Assembly: GCA_003153295.1 (NCBI GenBank) | Contig: PLXY01000003.1 | Span: 56,868-120,867 of the forward strand | Direction of reading: 5' to 3' | From: Parachlamydiales bacterium | GTDB taxonomy: Bacteria > Chlamydiota > Chlamydiia > Chlamydiales > Rhabdochlamydiaceae | DNA: 64,000 nucleotides | Part shown: one piece after another, positions 1-8,946 of the stretch | Layout of the letters: the number at the start of each line of letters is the position of its first letter | How positions within the stretch are numbered: position 1 is the first letter of the stretch | Made by a program: the position numbers and the translations under genes | Notes under the pieces: generated by a model | What the model was told of the DNA's origin: nothing | What the model saw: the letters and a program-made list of their open reading frames with translations, nothing else | The model's database searches: none

Positions 1-1
1 G

Positions 2-91
2 GAGAGCCAAATGGGGATGTTTTTAACAAATATTAGCATCCTGGGCGGTCTGTTGATTTTGGCTTCATGCAATAGTGGAGGAGAAGCGTGA
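2..91 (+). CDS. C-terminal end of a small membrane protein, DoxX-like (partial)
   Basis: Only the last 29 residues are in the window. They form a hydrophobic helix (ISILGGLLILASC) followed by a short Gly/Ser tail. The pattern of an Asn-containing segment, then GGLL and a hydrophobic stretch resembles the last membrane segment of DoxX-family proteins, but this is too little to prove the family. The stop codon overlaps the GTG start of the following lnt gene (GTGA), so the two are probably translationally coupled. Confidence 0.5.
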   Translation, partial: ESQMGMFLTNISILGGLLILASCNSGGEA

Positions 92-1665
92 CATTTTCTT
101 GGAAGGCCGCAGGAATTTTTGTCTTAAGCTGGCTCATTGTAGCGCTAGGACAGCCGGCCTGGAGTCCTTGGCTAGCTCCGATTGCCGCTTGCATAGGCTA
201 TGCGCTTTTTTGGAAATTAGCTGCTGAGATCCCTTTTTCTAAAAAAAGATTCTGGACGGCGACAGGATGGTTTAGCGCTGTGCAGTTGATCCAGCTTTCT
301 TGGATGACGAGCGTCGAGTTCCAAGGTTTTTATATTCTATTAGTTTATTTTGCCGTGGCTTTTTGGCTGGGACTCCAGTTTGGTCTTGTGACGTTATTCA
401 TCGATAAAATCCCTATGGTCGCCACTGCAGCTTGCTGGACACTTCTAGAATGGGCGCGGCTCTATGTCCTTTGCGGCTTCACCTGGAATCCCGTGGGTTT
501 AAGTCTTTCCGCGTTTGCAATGCCGATGCAAGCGGCATCTATTTTTGGAATTTTAGGCCTTTCTTTTTTAGTGATCTTGACCAACTTGGCCTTTTGGAAA
601 AAACGGCGTGGTGTCGCAGTCTCTCTGGCACTTTTTCCTTATGTGTTCGGTATCATTCACACAGCCTTACATGCAGAGAAAATTGATCAAAGTCAGACGA
701 TGACAATCGGCCTGGTCCAGACAGGGCTTCTTCCTTCCCAAAAAATCCCTATCGATGGATTTTCTAAAGATTTTATTCCTCCCGCTCAACAGTGGCATCG
801 TATTATTAATCTTCTCAAAGACACGAAAGAACCGATGGACTTAGTGGTCTTGCCAGAGTTTTCTGTTCCGCTTTCGGCAAATTATGACGCTTATCCCGGT
901 TCTGTGGTGCGTTTTATTCTAGAAGATGTGTTTGGAGAAGAGGCTGTAAAAAATATCGGGATGAACCAAAAAACAAAAGTCTCGAATCAATTTTGGGTCC
1001 GTAGCATTGGAAAACTTTTTAAGACCGATGTTATTGCAGGTCTGGAAGCAGAAGACGAGGGGCATCATTTCAGTTCGGCTTTTTACTGCCAGCACGATCA
1101 TGATAAAGTTCATCGGTATGATAAGCAGATTTTACTTCCCTTAGCAGAATATGTCCCTTTCGAATGGGTTAAATCGTTAACGCGCGCTTATGGGATCTCC
1201 GAGTTCTTTACTCATGGCAAAGAGTCAAAGGTTTTTGGAGGCAAAGTGCCGCTTTCAATGTCTATTTGTTATGAAGAGACCTTTTCTCACTTGATGCGTC
1301 AAAGCCGGCAGAAAGGGGCTAACCTTTTTGTCAATTTGACCAATGATAACTGGTATCCGAACTCACGGCTGCCTCAGCAACATTTTGATCACGCCCGCCT
1401 TCGCGCGATTGAAAATGGCGTGCCGATGGTCCGCGCTTGCAATACGGGCGTGACTGCAGCTGTCGATAGTTTAGGAAGGATCATTGGACAGATTGTCGAT
1501 GAAAAAACAGCCGGTGTTTTGGTCGCAAAAGTGCCGCTTTATCACTATTCTACTCTATATAGTCTTTGGGGAGATTGGGGGATTGTTTTACTATCTTCCT
1601 TTTTTCTTTTAATTTGCTTTTATTCGGGTGGTTTTAGATTGAAGAGATGCTCTCACCCAAGCTAA
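88..1665 (+). CDS. lnt: Apolipoprotein N-acyltransferase
   Basis: This inner-membrane enzyme adds the third acyl chain to the N-terminal cysteine of lipoproteins. The 525-residue length is usual. The first ~190 residues are a bundle of hydrophobic helices; the rest is a nitrilase-fold domain. The catalytic triad can be read: Glu in LVVLPEFSVP, Lys in HRYDKQILLP, which is followed by the family signature LAEYVPF, and Cys in SMSICYEE. A final hydrophobic segment anchors the C-terminus. The start is GTG, preceded by a strong GGAGGAG site and overlapping the previous stop. It heads the lnt-lpxC-fabZ-lpxA-fmt order known from Chlamydia, where the gene is called cutE. Confidence 0.95.
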   Translation: MTFSWKAAGIFVLSWLIVALGQPAWSPWLAPIAACIGYALFWKLAAEIPFSKKRFWTATGWFSAVQLIQLSWMTSVEFQGFYILLVYFAVAFWLGLQFGLVTLFIDKIPMVATAACWTLLEWARLYVLCGFTWNPVGLSLSAFAMPMQAASIFGILGLSFLVILTNLAFWKKRRGVAVSLALFPYVFGIIHTALHAEKIDQSQTMTIGLVQTGLLPSQKIPIDGFSKDFIPPAQQWHRIINLLKDTKEPMDLVVLPEFSVPLSANYDAYPGSVVRFILEDVFGEEAVKNIGMNQKTKVSNQFWVRSIGKLFKTDVIAGLEAEDEGHHFSSAFYCQHDHDKVHRYDKQILLPLAEYVPFEWVKSLTRAYGISEFFTHGKESKVFGGKVPLSMSICYEETFSHLMRQSRQKGANLFVNLTNDNWYPNSRLPQQHFDHARLRAIENGVPMVRACNTGVTAAVDSLGRIIGQIVDEKTAGVLVAKVPLYHYSTLYSLWGDWGIVLLSSFFLLICFYSGGFRLKRCSHPS

Positions 1666-1681
1666 TTTTTTGGAGGTCTCT

Positions 1682-2281
1682 ATGACTCAAAACATACTCT
1701 TTGGCATCAGATTGAGTGTAGATAGAAAATTCATTCACGGATTAATTGCACAAAGCTTTGATAAATATCATATTATTCCATTCGATGTTAATGAGAATCA
1801 GATGGTAGAGCTTGTAAAAAAACAGAGTCATAAAATCCCTTTTTGGAATACTCCTGCAGTCTTTTTATGTACGAGCTATTGTTGCTTGGGCAGGCTGGAC
1901 GATATCCTCAATTGGTATCCTTTATTTAAAAAATGCAAAGCTGTTGCCATCATTCGTGTTTTGGATTCGCACAAAAATGATGAAGTGGAAGCTAGTGATT
2001 GGGATAAGAACTGCTGGGATCAGGCATGCCAGTTTCACTTTAAAAAAGATCGCATATTAGAAAATATCCCTTTTAAGGTCATTACTATCCGAAGTGACCA
2101 AACAGAGCTGACTAAGGAGCAAGTTGCCGATTTAAAAGGCATCGTCGAAGCTCAAGTGCCTAAAAAACTGACATGGAACAACATCAAAGGGCCTCTTCAG
2201 AAAGGGGGTGTAGTTCTCTTTTTAGTGACTGTCCTCGGACTGCTTTTCAACAATTTTTTTTGGAAGCCTCAAAAGAGTTGA
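1682..2281 (+). CDS. Hypothetical protein with a C-terminal membrane anchor
   Basis: The 199-residue protein has no family I recognise. The ATG is chosen because a GGAGG site lies six bases upstream. Most of the protein is soluble with several Cys and Trp residues (CTSYCCLG, WDKNCWDQACQF); the last ~22 residues form a hydrophobic helix ending in FFWKPQKS, so it is probably tail-anchored. It sits between lnt and lpxC, which are adjacent in Chlamydia trachomatis as I recall it, so it looks like a lineage-specific insertion in an otherwise conserved operon. Confidence 0.7.
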   Translation: MTQNILFGIRLSVDRKFIHGLIAQSFDKYHIIPFDVNENQMVELVKKQSHKIPFWNTPAVFLCTSYCCLGRLDDILNWYPLFKKCKAVAIIRVLDSHKNDEVEASDWDKNCWDQACQFHFKKDRILENIPFKVITIRSDQTELTKEQVADLKGIVEAQVPKKLTWNNIKGPLQKGGVVLFLVTVLGLLFNNFFWKPQKS

Positions 2282-2390
2282 TCTTTTTTGCAGCCTCTAA
2301 TTGCTATTTATTATTTTAGTTGCATCAAAAAAGGTTGGTCCCCGAATCATCCTTGTTTGGAAATCCCTCAATGCGATAGATTTCTTCTTA

Positions 2391-3236
2391 ATGCCCTTAA
2401 AACAAAAAACCCTAAAAAAAGAAGTTGTCTTTCATGGCAAAAGCCTATTCATAGGCCAAGATGTCGTGGTAAGGCTGATCCCCGCATCTCCGAATACGGG
2501 AATAATATTCCGAAGAACCGATTTACCCGGAATGCCTTCTATTTCGGCCAAAACAGAACAAGTGCGAGATGCAACACGTTGCACAAAGGTTGTTGAGGGG
2601 GAGCATTCGGTTCAAACGATCGAACATTTCATGGCAGCAGTAAGAGCCAGCGAAATCGATAATTTAATTGTCGATATCTCAGGACCTGAAATGCCGATTT
2701 TTGATGGAAGCTCGCAGCCTTTCATGCAAATGATCGACGAAGCGGGACTGGTTGAGCAAGCAGAAGGCAAAGATTTATATGTTCTCGATCAACCTTTTTC
2801 GTGGTCACAAGGGGATACGTATTTGATTGCTCTTCCTGCTGAAGAATACCGCATTAGCTATACTCTCCATTATCCCCAATCGCCTTACCTTCGATCGCAA
2901 TATTATTCCTGTGTTGTCAAACCCGATATATTCCGTACCGAAATCGCCCCTTGCCGGACCTTCACGCTTTATCAAGAAATTGCCCCTTTGATTGAAAAAG
3001 GGCTTCTTAAAAATGCTGCTTTGGATTGTGGAGTTGTCATTGATGGAGAAAAAGTCCTAAATCCTGAAGGAGTCCGTTTCCCTGATGAAATGGTACGACA
3101 TAAGATTTTAGATATCATCGGAGATTTTGCTTTGCTCGGCTGCACTTTTAATGCTCATCTTATCGCGATTAAAACAGGCCATGCTGCTAATCACACCGTT
3201 GCTAAAGAGTTACGCAAATTTTTGAGGAAAAAATGA
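2391..3236 (+). CDS. lpxC: UDP-3-O-acyl-N-acetylglucosamine deacetylase
   Basis: This zinc enzyme catalyses the committed step of lipid A synthesis. The ATG at MPLKQKTLKKEV is preferred because the family starts close to the TLKKEV motif; it gives 281 residues, the usual size. An upstream in-frame extension reads unlike the family. Zinc ligands are visible as TIEHFMAA, and the HKILDIIGD motif supplies His and Asp; the C-terminal GHAANH holds the catalytic His. No clear ribosome-binding site precedes the chosen start. The stop overlaps the fabZ start (ATGA). Confidence 0.93.
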   Translation: MPLKQKTLKKEVVFHGKSLFIGQDVVVRLIPASPNTGIIFRRTDLPGMPSISAKTEQVRDATRCTKVVEGEHSVQTIEHFMAAVRASEIDNLIVDISGPEMPIFDGSSQPFMQMIDEAGLVEQAEGKDLYVLDQPFSWSQGDTYLIALPAEEYRISYTLHYPQSPYLRSQYYSCVVKPDIFRTEIAPCRTFTLYQEIAPLIEKGLLKNAALDCGVVIDGEKVLNPEGVRFPDEMVRHKILDIIGDFALLGCTFNAHLIAIKTGHAANHTVAKELRKFLRKK

Positions 3237-3697
3237 ACGTCCATACGCCCCCGCAAATTGTTTTAGATGCAAAAAGGATCGCCCAAATTCTTCCCCATCG
3301 CTATCCCTTTCTACTCGTCGATCGGATCACTCATCTCGATTTGGAAGAAAATGTCATTATCGGCCAAAAAAACGTCACCATGAATGAACATTTTTTTGTA
3401 GGCCACTTCCCCGAAGTTCCTATCATGCCAGGCGTGCTTATCTTAGAAGCTTTGGCCCAGACCGGGGGAATTTTGGTTCATCAGAAACTTCAGACCGATA
3501 AAATCGCTGTTTTGTTAACCGTTAATAATGCAAAATTTCGCAAGCCTGTTGTTCCAGGAGATGTTTTACACCTGCATATTATAGGTCAGCATATCAGTTT
3601 TAAAGGGGGCAAAGTCTTAGCAAAAGCCTTGGTCAATGACCAAGTCGTTGTCGAAGCTGAGATCGGTTTTGCGCTCGTTGATCGGAAACAACTTTAA
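3233..3697 (+). CDS. fabZ: 3-hydroxyacyl-[acyl-carrier-protein] dehydratase
   Basis: FabZ dehydrates beta-hydroxyacyl-ACP in fatty-acid elongation and feeds the acyl pool used by LpxA. The hot-dog fold motifs are present: [13 protein letters not shown] with the catalytic His, then [22 protein letters not shown] with the catalytic Glu. The length of 154 residues is usual. It is coupled to lpxC by a four-base overlap and followed closely by lpxA, the common lpx/fab arrangement. Confidence 0.96.
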   Translation: MNVHTPPQIVLDAKRIAQILPHRYPFLLVDRITHLDLEENVIIGQKNVTMNEHFFVGHFPEVPIMPGVLILEALAQTGGILVHQKLQTDKIAVLLTVNNAKFRKPVVPGDVLHLHIIGQHISFKGGKVLAKALVNDQVVVEAEIGFALVDRKQL

Positions 3698-3711
3698 AAG
3701 GGACTCGAGAT

Positions 3712-4569
3712 ATGGCAAAAAATAACATTCACCCAACAGCTATCATCGAGCCGGATGCAAAAATCGGCAGCAATGTCACGATCGAGCCTTATGTGGTCGT
3801 CAAAGGAACTGTCACGATCGAAGATAATGTGACGTTAAAATCGCATGTCTATATCGATGGTTATACGACCATCGGCGCCGGCACCACCATTTGGCCGGGA
3901 GCCAGCATTGGAACTAAAACCCAAGATCTAAAATTCCGGGGTGAAAAAACTTTTGTCATCATCGGGAAAAATTGCGAAATCCGCGAATATGTCACCATCA
4001 ACTCTTCCTGCCAAGAAAACTCTGTAGTCCGCGTCGGCGATCAATGTCTCATCATGGCCTATTGTCATGTAGCCCATAATTGCGAAGTCGGCAATCGTGT
4101 CATCATGGCCAACGGTGTCAACTTAGCCGGACATGTCGTCATCGAGGATTGCGCTGTGATCGGCGGAATGGCCGCCGTCCATCAATTTACCCGCATTGGA
4201 TGTTATGCCATGGTCGGCGGTTTTAGTCGTGTAACCCACGACGTCCCTCCTTATTCCATTGGGGGTGGTGTCCCTTATAAGCTCGGCGGACTTAATTTAG
4301 TGGGCCTTAAACGTCACGGATTTCCCATCACCGTCCGGAAAGATTTAACCCGCGCTTTCAAACTCACTTACCGTTCAGGTCTGCGTCTTAAAGATGCTCT
4401 AGAAAGGATCCATCGTGATATTGAGCCTAGCCTTTATATTAAGCACTGGCTTCAATTCTGCAGGGCTTCTAGAAGAGGTTTGATTGGTCTCCATGGAAGC
4501 AATCGTCAGGCAGATGCCCTAGAGGAGTTGGAAGAATACGAAGAGTTGCTCCAAGAAGAAATGACTTAA
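3712..4569 (+). CDS. lpxA: UDP-N-acetylglucosamine acyltransferase
   Basis: LpxA performs the first acyl transfer of lipid A synthesis. The protein has 285 residues and the N-terminal two thirds is a left-handed beta helix of hexapeptide repeats (HPTAIIEPDAKIGSNVTIEP onward). The catalytic His lies in VNLAGHVVIED, followed by GGMAAVHQFTRIG. The C-terminal third is helical and acidic, ending EEYEELLQEE, slightly longer than in enterobacteria. The start follows a GGGACTCGAG site and its stop directly abuts the fmt ATG. Confidence 0.96.
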   Translation: MAKNNIHPTAIIEPDAKIGSNVTIEPYVVVKGTVTIEDNVTLKSHVYIDGYTTIGAGTTIWPGASIGTKTQDLKFRGEKTFVIIGKNCEIREYVTINSSCQENSVVRVGDQCLIMAYCHVAHNCEVGNRVIMANGVNLAGHVVIEDCAVIGGMAAVHQFTRIGCYAMVGGFSRVTHDVPPYSIGGGVPYKLGGLNLVGLKRHGFPITVRKDLTRAFKLTYRSGLRLKDALERIHRDIEPSLYIKHWLQFCRASRRGLIGLHGSNRQADALEELEEYEELLQEEMT

Positions 4570-5514
4570 ATGAACATCGTTTTTTTCGGGACTTCTGCTT
4601 TTTCAGCTATTCTTTTGGACTGTTTGCTTAAACATAAGCTCAACATTGTGGCTGTGGTTACCAGAACCGATAAACCGCAAGGCCGCTCTCTAAAAGTCAG
4701 CGCTCCTCCTGTCAAAGAACTCATCCTTCAGTCATATCCTGATCTTCCTGTTTTACAGCCCGTCAAAGCCTCGACTCCTGAATTTGCAGAGCATTTGAGA
4801 AAATTTAACCCTGATCTTTTCATTGTTGCGTCCTATGGAGAGCTTCTCAAGAGCTTTATTCTGGATATGCCCTTTCTGGGAGCCATTAATGTCCATCCCA
4901 GCCTGCTGCCAAAATATAGAGGAGCGGCTCCCATGCAACGGTGTTTGATGAATGGAGACACGGAAACCGGCGTTACGATCATGAAGATGGTTTTAGAGAT
5001 GGATGCCGGCGATATGTTGGAAAAAACAAAAATATCCCTTTCTTCCAGCACTACCTATGGCGAGCTCGAAAAAAAACTCTCTGAAGATTCATGTCCTCTT
5101 TTGATTAAAGTCATCCATCAAATCAAAGATGGAACTCTTCATCCTATTCCTCAAGATCCTATGCAGGTTGTTTTTGCTCCTAAGATCTCTTCTCAAGAAA
5201 CAGAGATAAAATGGAATCAGCCAGCCACAGAAATTCATAATTTGATCCGGGGAATTTCTCCTCAGCCCGGAGCTTGGTGCTGGGTGCAAATCGGAGCTGA
5301 TAAAAAACGTTTAAAAATAAAACGATCCGAAGTTGTAACGGATTATCCTGATGGATACTTTGGCGAGAATATAGCTTTTACAAATAAAGAATGGGTCGTT
5401 GCATGCAAACCCGGCGCATTAAAACTTTTAGAAGTACAGCTTGAGGGTAAAAAAAGTCTTCCAATCGAAGACTTTCTGAGGGGCTTTCATGAGCCGTGCA
5501 AAATTCTTGCTTAA
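4570..5514 (+). CDS. fmt: Methionyl-tRNA formyltransferase
   Basis: Fmt formylates initiator Met-tRNA using 10-formyl-tetrahydrofolate. The 314-residue protein shows the N-terminal formyltransferase fold (NIVFFGTSAFSAILLD), the signature NVHPSLLPKYRGAAPMQR with the catalytic Asn and His, and GVTIMKMVLEMDAGDML with the catalytic Asp. The C-terminal tRNA-binding domain follows (residues ~205-310). It starts directly after the lpxA stop and ends the lpx operon, as in Chlamydia. Confidence 0.96.
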   Translation: MNIVFFGTSAFSAILLDCLLKHKLNIVAVVTRTDKPQGRSLKVSAPPVKELILQSYPDLPVLQPVKASTPEFAEHLRKFNPDLFIVASYGELLKSFILDMPFLGAINVHPSLLPKYRGAAPMQRCLMNGDTETGVTIMKMVLEMDAGDMLEKTKISLSSSTTYGELEKKLSEDSCPLLIKVIHQIKDGTLHPIPQDPMQVVFAPKISSQETEIKWNQPATEIHNLIRGISPQPGAWCWVQIGADKKRLKIKRSEVVTDYPDGYFGENIAFTNKEWVVACKPGALKLLEVQLEGKKSLPIEDFLRGFHEPCKILA

Positions 5515-5554
5515 ACTTTCTGTTTCTTAAAAATTCTTTCGCAATTCTATTGAT

Positions 5555-5600
5555 TTTAACCTTTTCTTGACTTAGCATAATTTTCTTTAAAAGTTCAATA
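5555..5600 (+). promoter_or_regulatory. Possible promoter of the hypothetical cluster
   Basis: The fmt-to-next-gene gap of 115 bases is AT-rich and holds TTGACT (5567-5572) with a weak TAAAAG-like -10 about 15 bases downstream. It is the only candidate start signal I see for the four-gene hypothetical cluster. Read by eye only. Confidence 0.25.
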
Positions 5601-5629
5601 ATCCTTAACGTTTATAAGTGGAGATTTTT

Positions 5630-6586
5630 ATGGCAGAACGAGTAGATCCAAGATATCCAGCACAACAAGTCAGAATTTTTTCCTGGGTTCCGGACTGGAT
5701 TCCTGTAGCTTTAACAGGAGAGGGTCCTTATGGCCCTTCTATTGAGAAGGTTTATAAAGTCTATACCTATGTCAGAGCAATTCTTTCTGATAGTTTGGAT
5801 TGGTTAAGTTCACCCGGTGGACAAAAAACTTTACTCATCAAATTTCCTGAAGCGATAGTCACGATTGTTCATCGTATCGGTCCTCCAACTTCTATCCCCT
5901 CTAAACTTCTGAGGGATTTTGCTAATTTAGTGCAGCCCTTACATAAATTAGGAAGATGTGCGAAAACGTTTCTAGCTTTTGTAGAAGTCGGGTCTAAGTT
6001 TAAAACGATGTTTAAAGATCCAGACATGTACATCAACTATGTCGTAATGGATGAAAACCATCATCCTCGAAAAGCACAATTCCCTCTCAATGCATGGGCA
6101 CAATGGTCAAATGTTTTTCAAAATTTTGTCGATTGGGGAATCAGTGTCGGTGAGTGTGAAGTTTATTTAAGAAGTTCTGCAGAGAATTCAGGACATCCTT
6201 TTACTGCTCCTCTTGTTAATTGGGGAGCTCGTTACATGTCAATCAAAAGCTTGTGTTTTGAAGGGTGGTTTTTATATCAAACATGGTGGAAAGGCGAGCA
6301 TTTACATGGAGCAAAAAGAAACGAGAAAATAATCGGCTATATTCCGTTTACTGAAAGGGTAACTCTTTCCAAGCGAGAAATTATAGGTTCAGCCCTTAAG
6401 ATTTCTCTTTCAGTTGTCTGCTTAAGCCTAGATTTATTTAATAAATTAGCCGCGCATGAAAAAAAGCCGTTCTGGTTAGAAACAGCTATATTTTGGACTA
6501 GAATAGCGCCGACATTTATAACGCCGGCGGCTTTGCGTTATTGGCCAAATATTGTAACTAAGCCTCTTTATATGCGGGCGACTTAA
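5630..6586 (+). CDS. Hypothetical protein at the CT529 locus (first of four)
   Basis: The start is the ATG with GGAG eight bases upstream, giving 318 residues. There is no signal peptide. The protein is rich in Trp and aromatic residues and has moderately hydrophobic helical stretches, especially near residues 245-265 (IIGSALKISLSVVCLSLDLF). I do not recognise a domain. It lies between fmt and rplC, the place where Chlamydia has the inclusion-membrane protein CT529, and is followed after two bases by the next hypothetical gene. A role at the inclusion is inferred only from position and hydrophobic layout. Confidence 0.7.
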   Translation: MAERVDPRYPAQQVRIFSWVPDWIPVALTGEGPYGPSIEKVYKVYTYVRAILSDSLDWLSSPGGQKTLLIKFPEAIVTIVHRIGPPTSIPSKLLRDFANLVQPLHKLGRCAKTFLAFVEVGSKFKTMFKDPDMYINYVVMDENHHPRKAQFPLNAWAQWSNVFQNFVDWGISVGECEVYLRSSAENSGHPFTAPLVNWGARYMSIKSLCFEGWFLYQTWWKGEHLHGAKRNEKIIGYIPFTERVTLSKREIIGSALKISLSVVCLSLDLFNKLAAHEKKPFWLETAIFWTRIAPTFITPAALRYWPNIVTKPLYMRAT

Positions 6587-6588
6587 TC

Positions 6589-7338
6589 ATGCCTGCCTAT
6601 CTTGGGATTGCTTGCCAGTATCTGTTTAAGGACCATCCTAGGGATTTATTTGGATGGATGGAATTGGGAGCAGAAGGCGCTCAATACTTAGGGCGCCTTT
6701 CAGGAAAAGCGTTATCGGTTGCTAAGAATATCTCCAAGACGGCTGCTTTACTTCAGATGGGCTATGATTTACCAAGAGCCTTTCATAATATTCGAGTTTT
6801 GTCTGAAAAAATTCGAGGTTATAAAACAATTCCTACTAAAGACTCAATTATACTTCCTTTGTGGGTAGAAATATCTCAAGGAGTGGGTCATATCGCTTTT
6901 CTAACAAATTTTGGTAGACGTCATATTTTAGAAGAGCGTTCTTCGCCTTTGATAAAGTTAGTCGAAGCTGTCGCAGAGCTTATTAAAGCCAGCTATGATT
7001 TCTATATTTTTATACACGAATGGAAAAAAAAGCCCATTGAATTGGATGAAAAAGAGGTTGAAACCATACCTGACCAAGAGTTCTCATCAAATCCTCTAAA
7101 AATGTCTACTCTATCCTGGGATATACAAAGTGTTGCCCAGCTGTCTCACAAAACTTCCTATTTCGTTTTAACGGTCTTGTCGCTGATCTCTATTTATAAA
7201 GGCACCGACAATCAGTACCCTCTTTTATCGCTTATGTGTACCAGTATTTGTTTAAGTTCAGATTTTATTGTGTACTGCCAAATTCCTTACAAAACAGATA
7301 GTTATACAGTTTTAAATGAATATGAAAGCACGTCATAA
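6589..7338 (+). CDS. Hypothetical protein at the CT529 locus (second of four)
   Basis: This 249-residue protein starts two bases after the previous stop, so the two are surely co-transcribed. It shares the general build of its neighbours: an amphipathic N-terminal part (SVAKNISKTAALLQMGYDLPRAFHNI), a central helix pair near residues 90-150, and a hydrophobic C-terminal helix (FVLTVLSLISIY). The sequence around LIKLVEAVAELIKASYDFYIF resembles the others only loosely. No enzyme motif is visible. It may be a divergent paralogue of a membrane-interacting, CT529-like family; this is an inference. Confidence 0.68.
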   Translation: MPAYLGIACQYLFKDHPRDLFGWMELGAEGAQYLGRLSGKALSVAKNISKTAALLQMGYDLPRAFHNIRVLSEKIRGYKTIPTKDSIILPLWVEISQGVGHIAFLTNFGRRHILEERSSPLIKLVEAVAELIKASYDFYIFIHEWKKKPIELDEKEVETIPDQEFSSNPLKMSTLSWDIQSVAQLSHKTSYFVLTVLSLISIYKGTDNQYPLLSLMCTSICLSSDFIVYCQIPYKTDSYTVLNEYESTS

Positions 7339-7369
7339 TTTTATTTTTGGAATATAATTTTCGAGTTTT

Positions 7370-8101
7370 ATGGACTTAACTTTACATCGTTTATTGAGTA
7401 TCGGCGAATCTGGTTTAGGACTTGTCAAGTCGTTAGGGACGCCGATCGGTGTTTCAAAAACCGTCTGTGGATTAGGTTCTAAAATCTCTTATATCTCTGC
7501 GTGGAGTGAAAAAAACGTTAAAGCATTAGATTTTATCAGCGGTCCTCCGGAAATTGCTGCTCTAGCTGTGGAGGGTCTGAATTTAATCCGGTGTTTGGTC
7601 AATCAACAATCACTCTCTTCTCAGGCAGGAAAAATCACTGAATTAGCCTTATCTATCCTTAAAAAAGTATGCGAGACTCTGAAATGGATGGAGAAGTACA
7701 GCCTGGTCTCGTTAGAGGCAGCTTCTTTGGGTCGTTTAGACGGAATCATGGCCGTAAGTGAGCTCCTGAGCACTTCACTCAGTTTACGGCAAGAATTAGG
7801 GGATACTCCTCCCACAGATAAGGATTTATACCTTTCTCTCCCCAAAGTTCTCAAGGCTAGCCTCTTAATATATGTTTATCTCTTTGATAATAAGTCGGTT
7901 AAGATGGTTGCTGCGGGGATTGGTGTGGCAATTGATGGTTATAGTTTATATAAGCGCAGCCAAGAAATATCTTTTAATCCTAAAAATTGGCATTTGACTC
8001 ATCTGCAAATCTATCAAATAATTACTTCAATCGCCTTGGCTGGTATTGCTTTGTATGCAATTCAAAAGGATTATTTTCCGATACCTTTTAATAAAAATTA
8101 A
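7370..8101 (+). CDS. Hypothetical membrane-associated protein at the CT529 locus (third)
   Basis: The protein has 243 residues and two hydrophobic regions near the C-terminus (VLKASLLIYVYLF and IYQIITSIALAGIALYAI). The segment CETLKWMEKYSLVSLEAASLGRLDG aligns with CKTLSWLQNLGMITPAVAAAWRISF of the next gene, so these two are paralogues. The N-terminus (SLGTPIGVSKTVCGLGSKI) has the alternating Gly/Ser/hydrophobic style seen in CT529. No clear ribosome-binding site precedes the ATG. Function unknown. Confidence 0.7.
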   Translation: MDLTLHRLLSIGESGLGLVKSLGTPIGVSKTVCGLGSKISYISAWSEKNVKALDFISGPPEIAALAVEGLNLIRCLVNQQSLSSQAGKITELALSILKKVCETLKWMEKYSLVSLEAASLGRLDGIMAVSELLSTSLSLRQELGDTPPTDKDLYLSLPKVLKASLLIYVYLFDNKSVKMVAAGIGVAIDGYSLYKRSQEISFNPKNWHLTHLQIYQIITSIALAGIALYAIQKDYFPIPFNKN

Positions 8102-8162
8102 CATTACTAATAAATAATTTAATCCATACAATAAATTATTGGTTAATGTTATAATATATATT

Positions 8163-8843
8163 ATGAAAGCCGATTTAGTAATTAATAGTACTAATCCTAT
8201 TTGTGCAGCTACAACACATGAAAAAACCTCTAAAGCTCCACAGGGCATTTCCAGTAGGGTCAATGCCGTTTTTGAAAGAGCTATTCACTACAATGAACAC
8301 TTAAAGAATCCTCTGTCTTTTATTGCAACAGGCTTGGCGTGGGGTGGATTGATCCAATCCATTGAGCATTATAGCGGCTCTGCTCTGTATTTCATCACGG
8401 AATTTACTCAACCATGTCAAATCATAACTTTAATTAACGATGTTAAAAAAGTCTCAATGTTAGCTTTGGGGTTTGGATCCGAAGGCAAAGCATTGATTAT
8501 TAAACCAGCAGAGCTTACAGCCTTGGGTTTTTCCATGATCAGCCGGTGTTGCAAAACCTTGAGCTGGCTGCAAAATTTAGGGATGATCACTCCTGCCGTC
8601 GCTGCAGCCTGGCGCATCAGCTTTATCGGCACCGTTTGTTCTTTAATGAGCGCATCCGTTGATCTGGGCGATAATGTTGTGCATTATTCTTCACCCTTAA
8701 GGCTTGCCAAAGCATTTCTTAACTTCACAGCATCTGCCGTTGCCGTCTATTTATTTTTACAAGTTTCAGTCCAATTGCACATCTTGTTCTTAATGTTGAC
8801 AACAGGTACTCTTTTTTTAAGTGTCGTCACAGCAATCCACTAA
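8163..8843 (+). CDS. Hypothetical membrane protein at the CT529 locus (fourth)
   Basis: This 226-residue protein is a paralogue of the preceding gene (shared CKTLxWL block and the same order of hydrophobic segments). The C-terminal ~50 residues form two close hydrophobic helices (ASAVAVYLFLQVSVQLHILFLMLTTGTLFLSVV), a bilobed hairpin of the kind found in chlamydial Inc proteins. An upstream TTG would add eight residues, but the ATG is preferred. A TATAAT box lies only eight bases before the ATG and no Shine-Dalgarno site is visible, so translation may be leaderless or coupled. Confidence 0.72.
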   Translation: MKADLVINSTNPICAATTHEKTSKAPQGISSRVNAVFERAIHYNEHLKNPLSFIATGLAWGGLIQSIEHYSGSALYFITEFTQPCQIITLINDVKKVSMLALGFGSEGKALIIKPAELTALGFSMISRCCKTLSWLQNLGMITPAVAAAWRISFIGTVCSLMSASVDLGDNVVHYSSPLRLAKAFLNFTASAVAVYLFLQVSVQLHILFLMLTTGTLFLSVVTAIH

Positions 8844-8946
8844 ATTTAAAACAGCCTCTTCCTTGTTATTCAGGGAGTGGTTTCTGATTCTGACCTTTCT
8901 TGGTCTATGTCTCTCTTTGATCATTTATGCCTTTCTTGTCTCCTAA
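8821..8946 (+). CDS. Possible 41-residue single-span membrane protein
   Basis: A GTG-initiated reading frame overlaps the last 23 bases of the preceding gene in another frame. The product has a polar N-terminus (SSQQSTKFKTASS), then REW and one clean hydrophobic helix (FLILTFLGLCLSLIIYAFLV). The composition fits a small membrane protein rather than random sequence. There is no clear ribosome-binding site, so it would rely on coupling to the upstream gene. Confidence 0.35.
   Translation: MSSQQSTKFKTASSLLFREWFLILTFLGLCLSLIIYAFLVS

Noticed and set aside
2288..2596. Open frame overlapping the start of lpxC
   Set aside because: It lies in another frame of lpxC and shows no family features.
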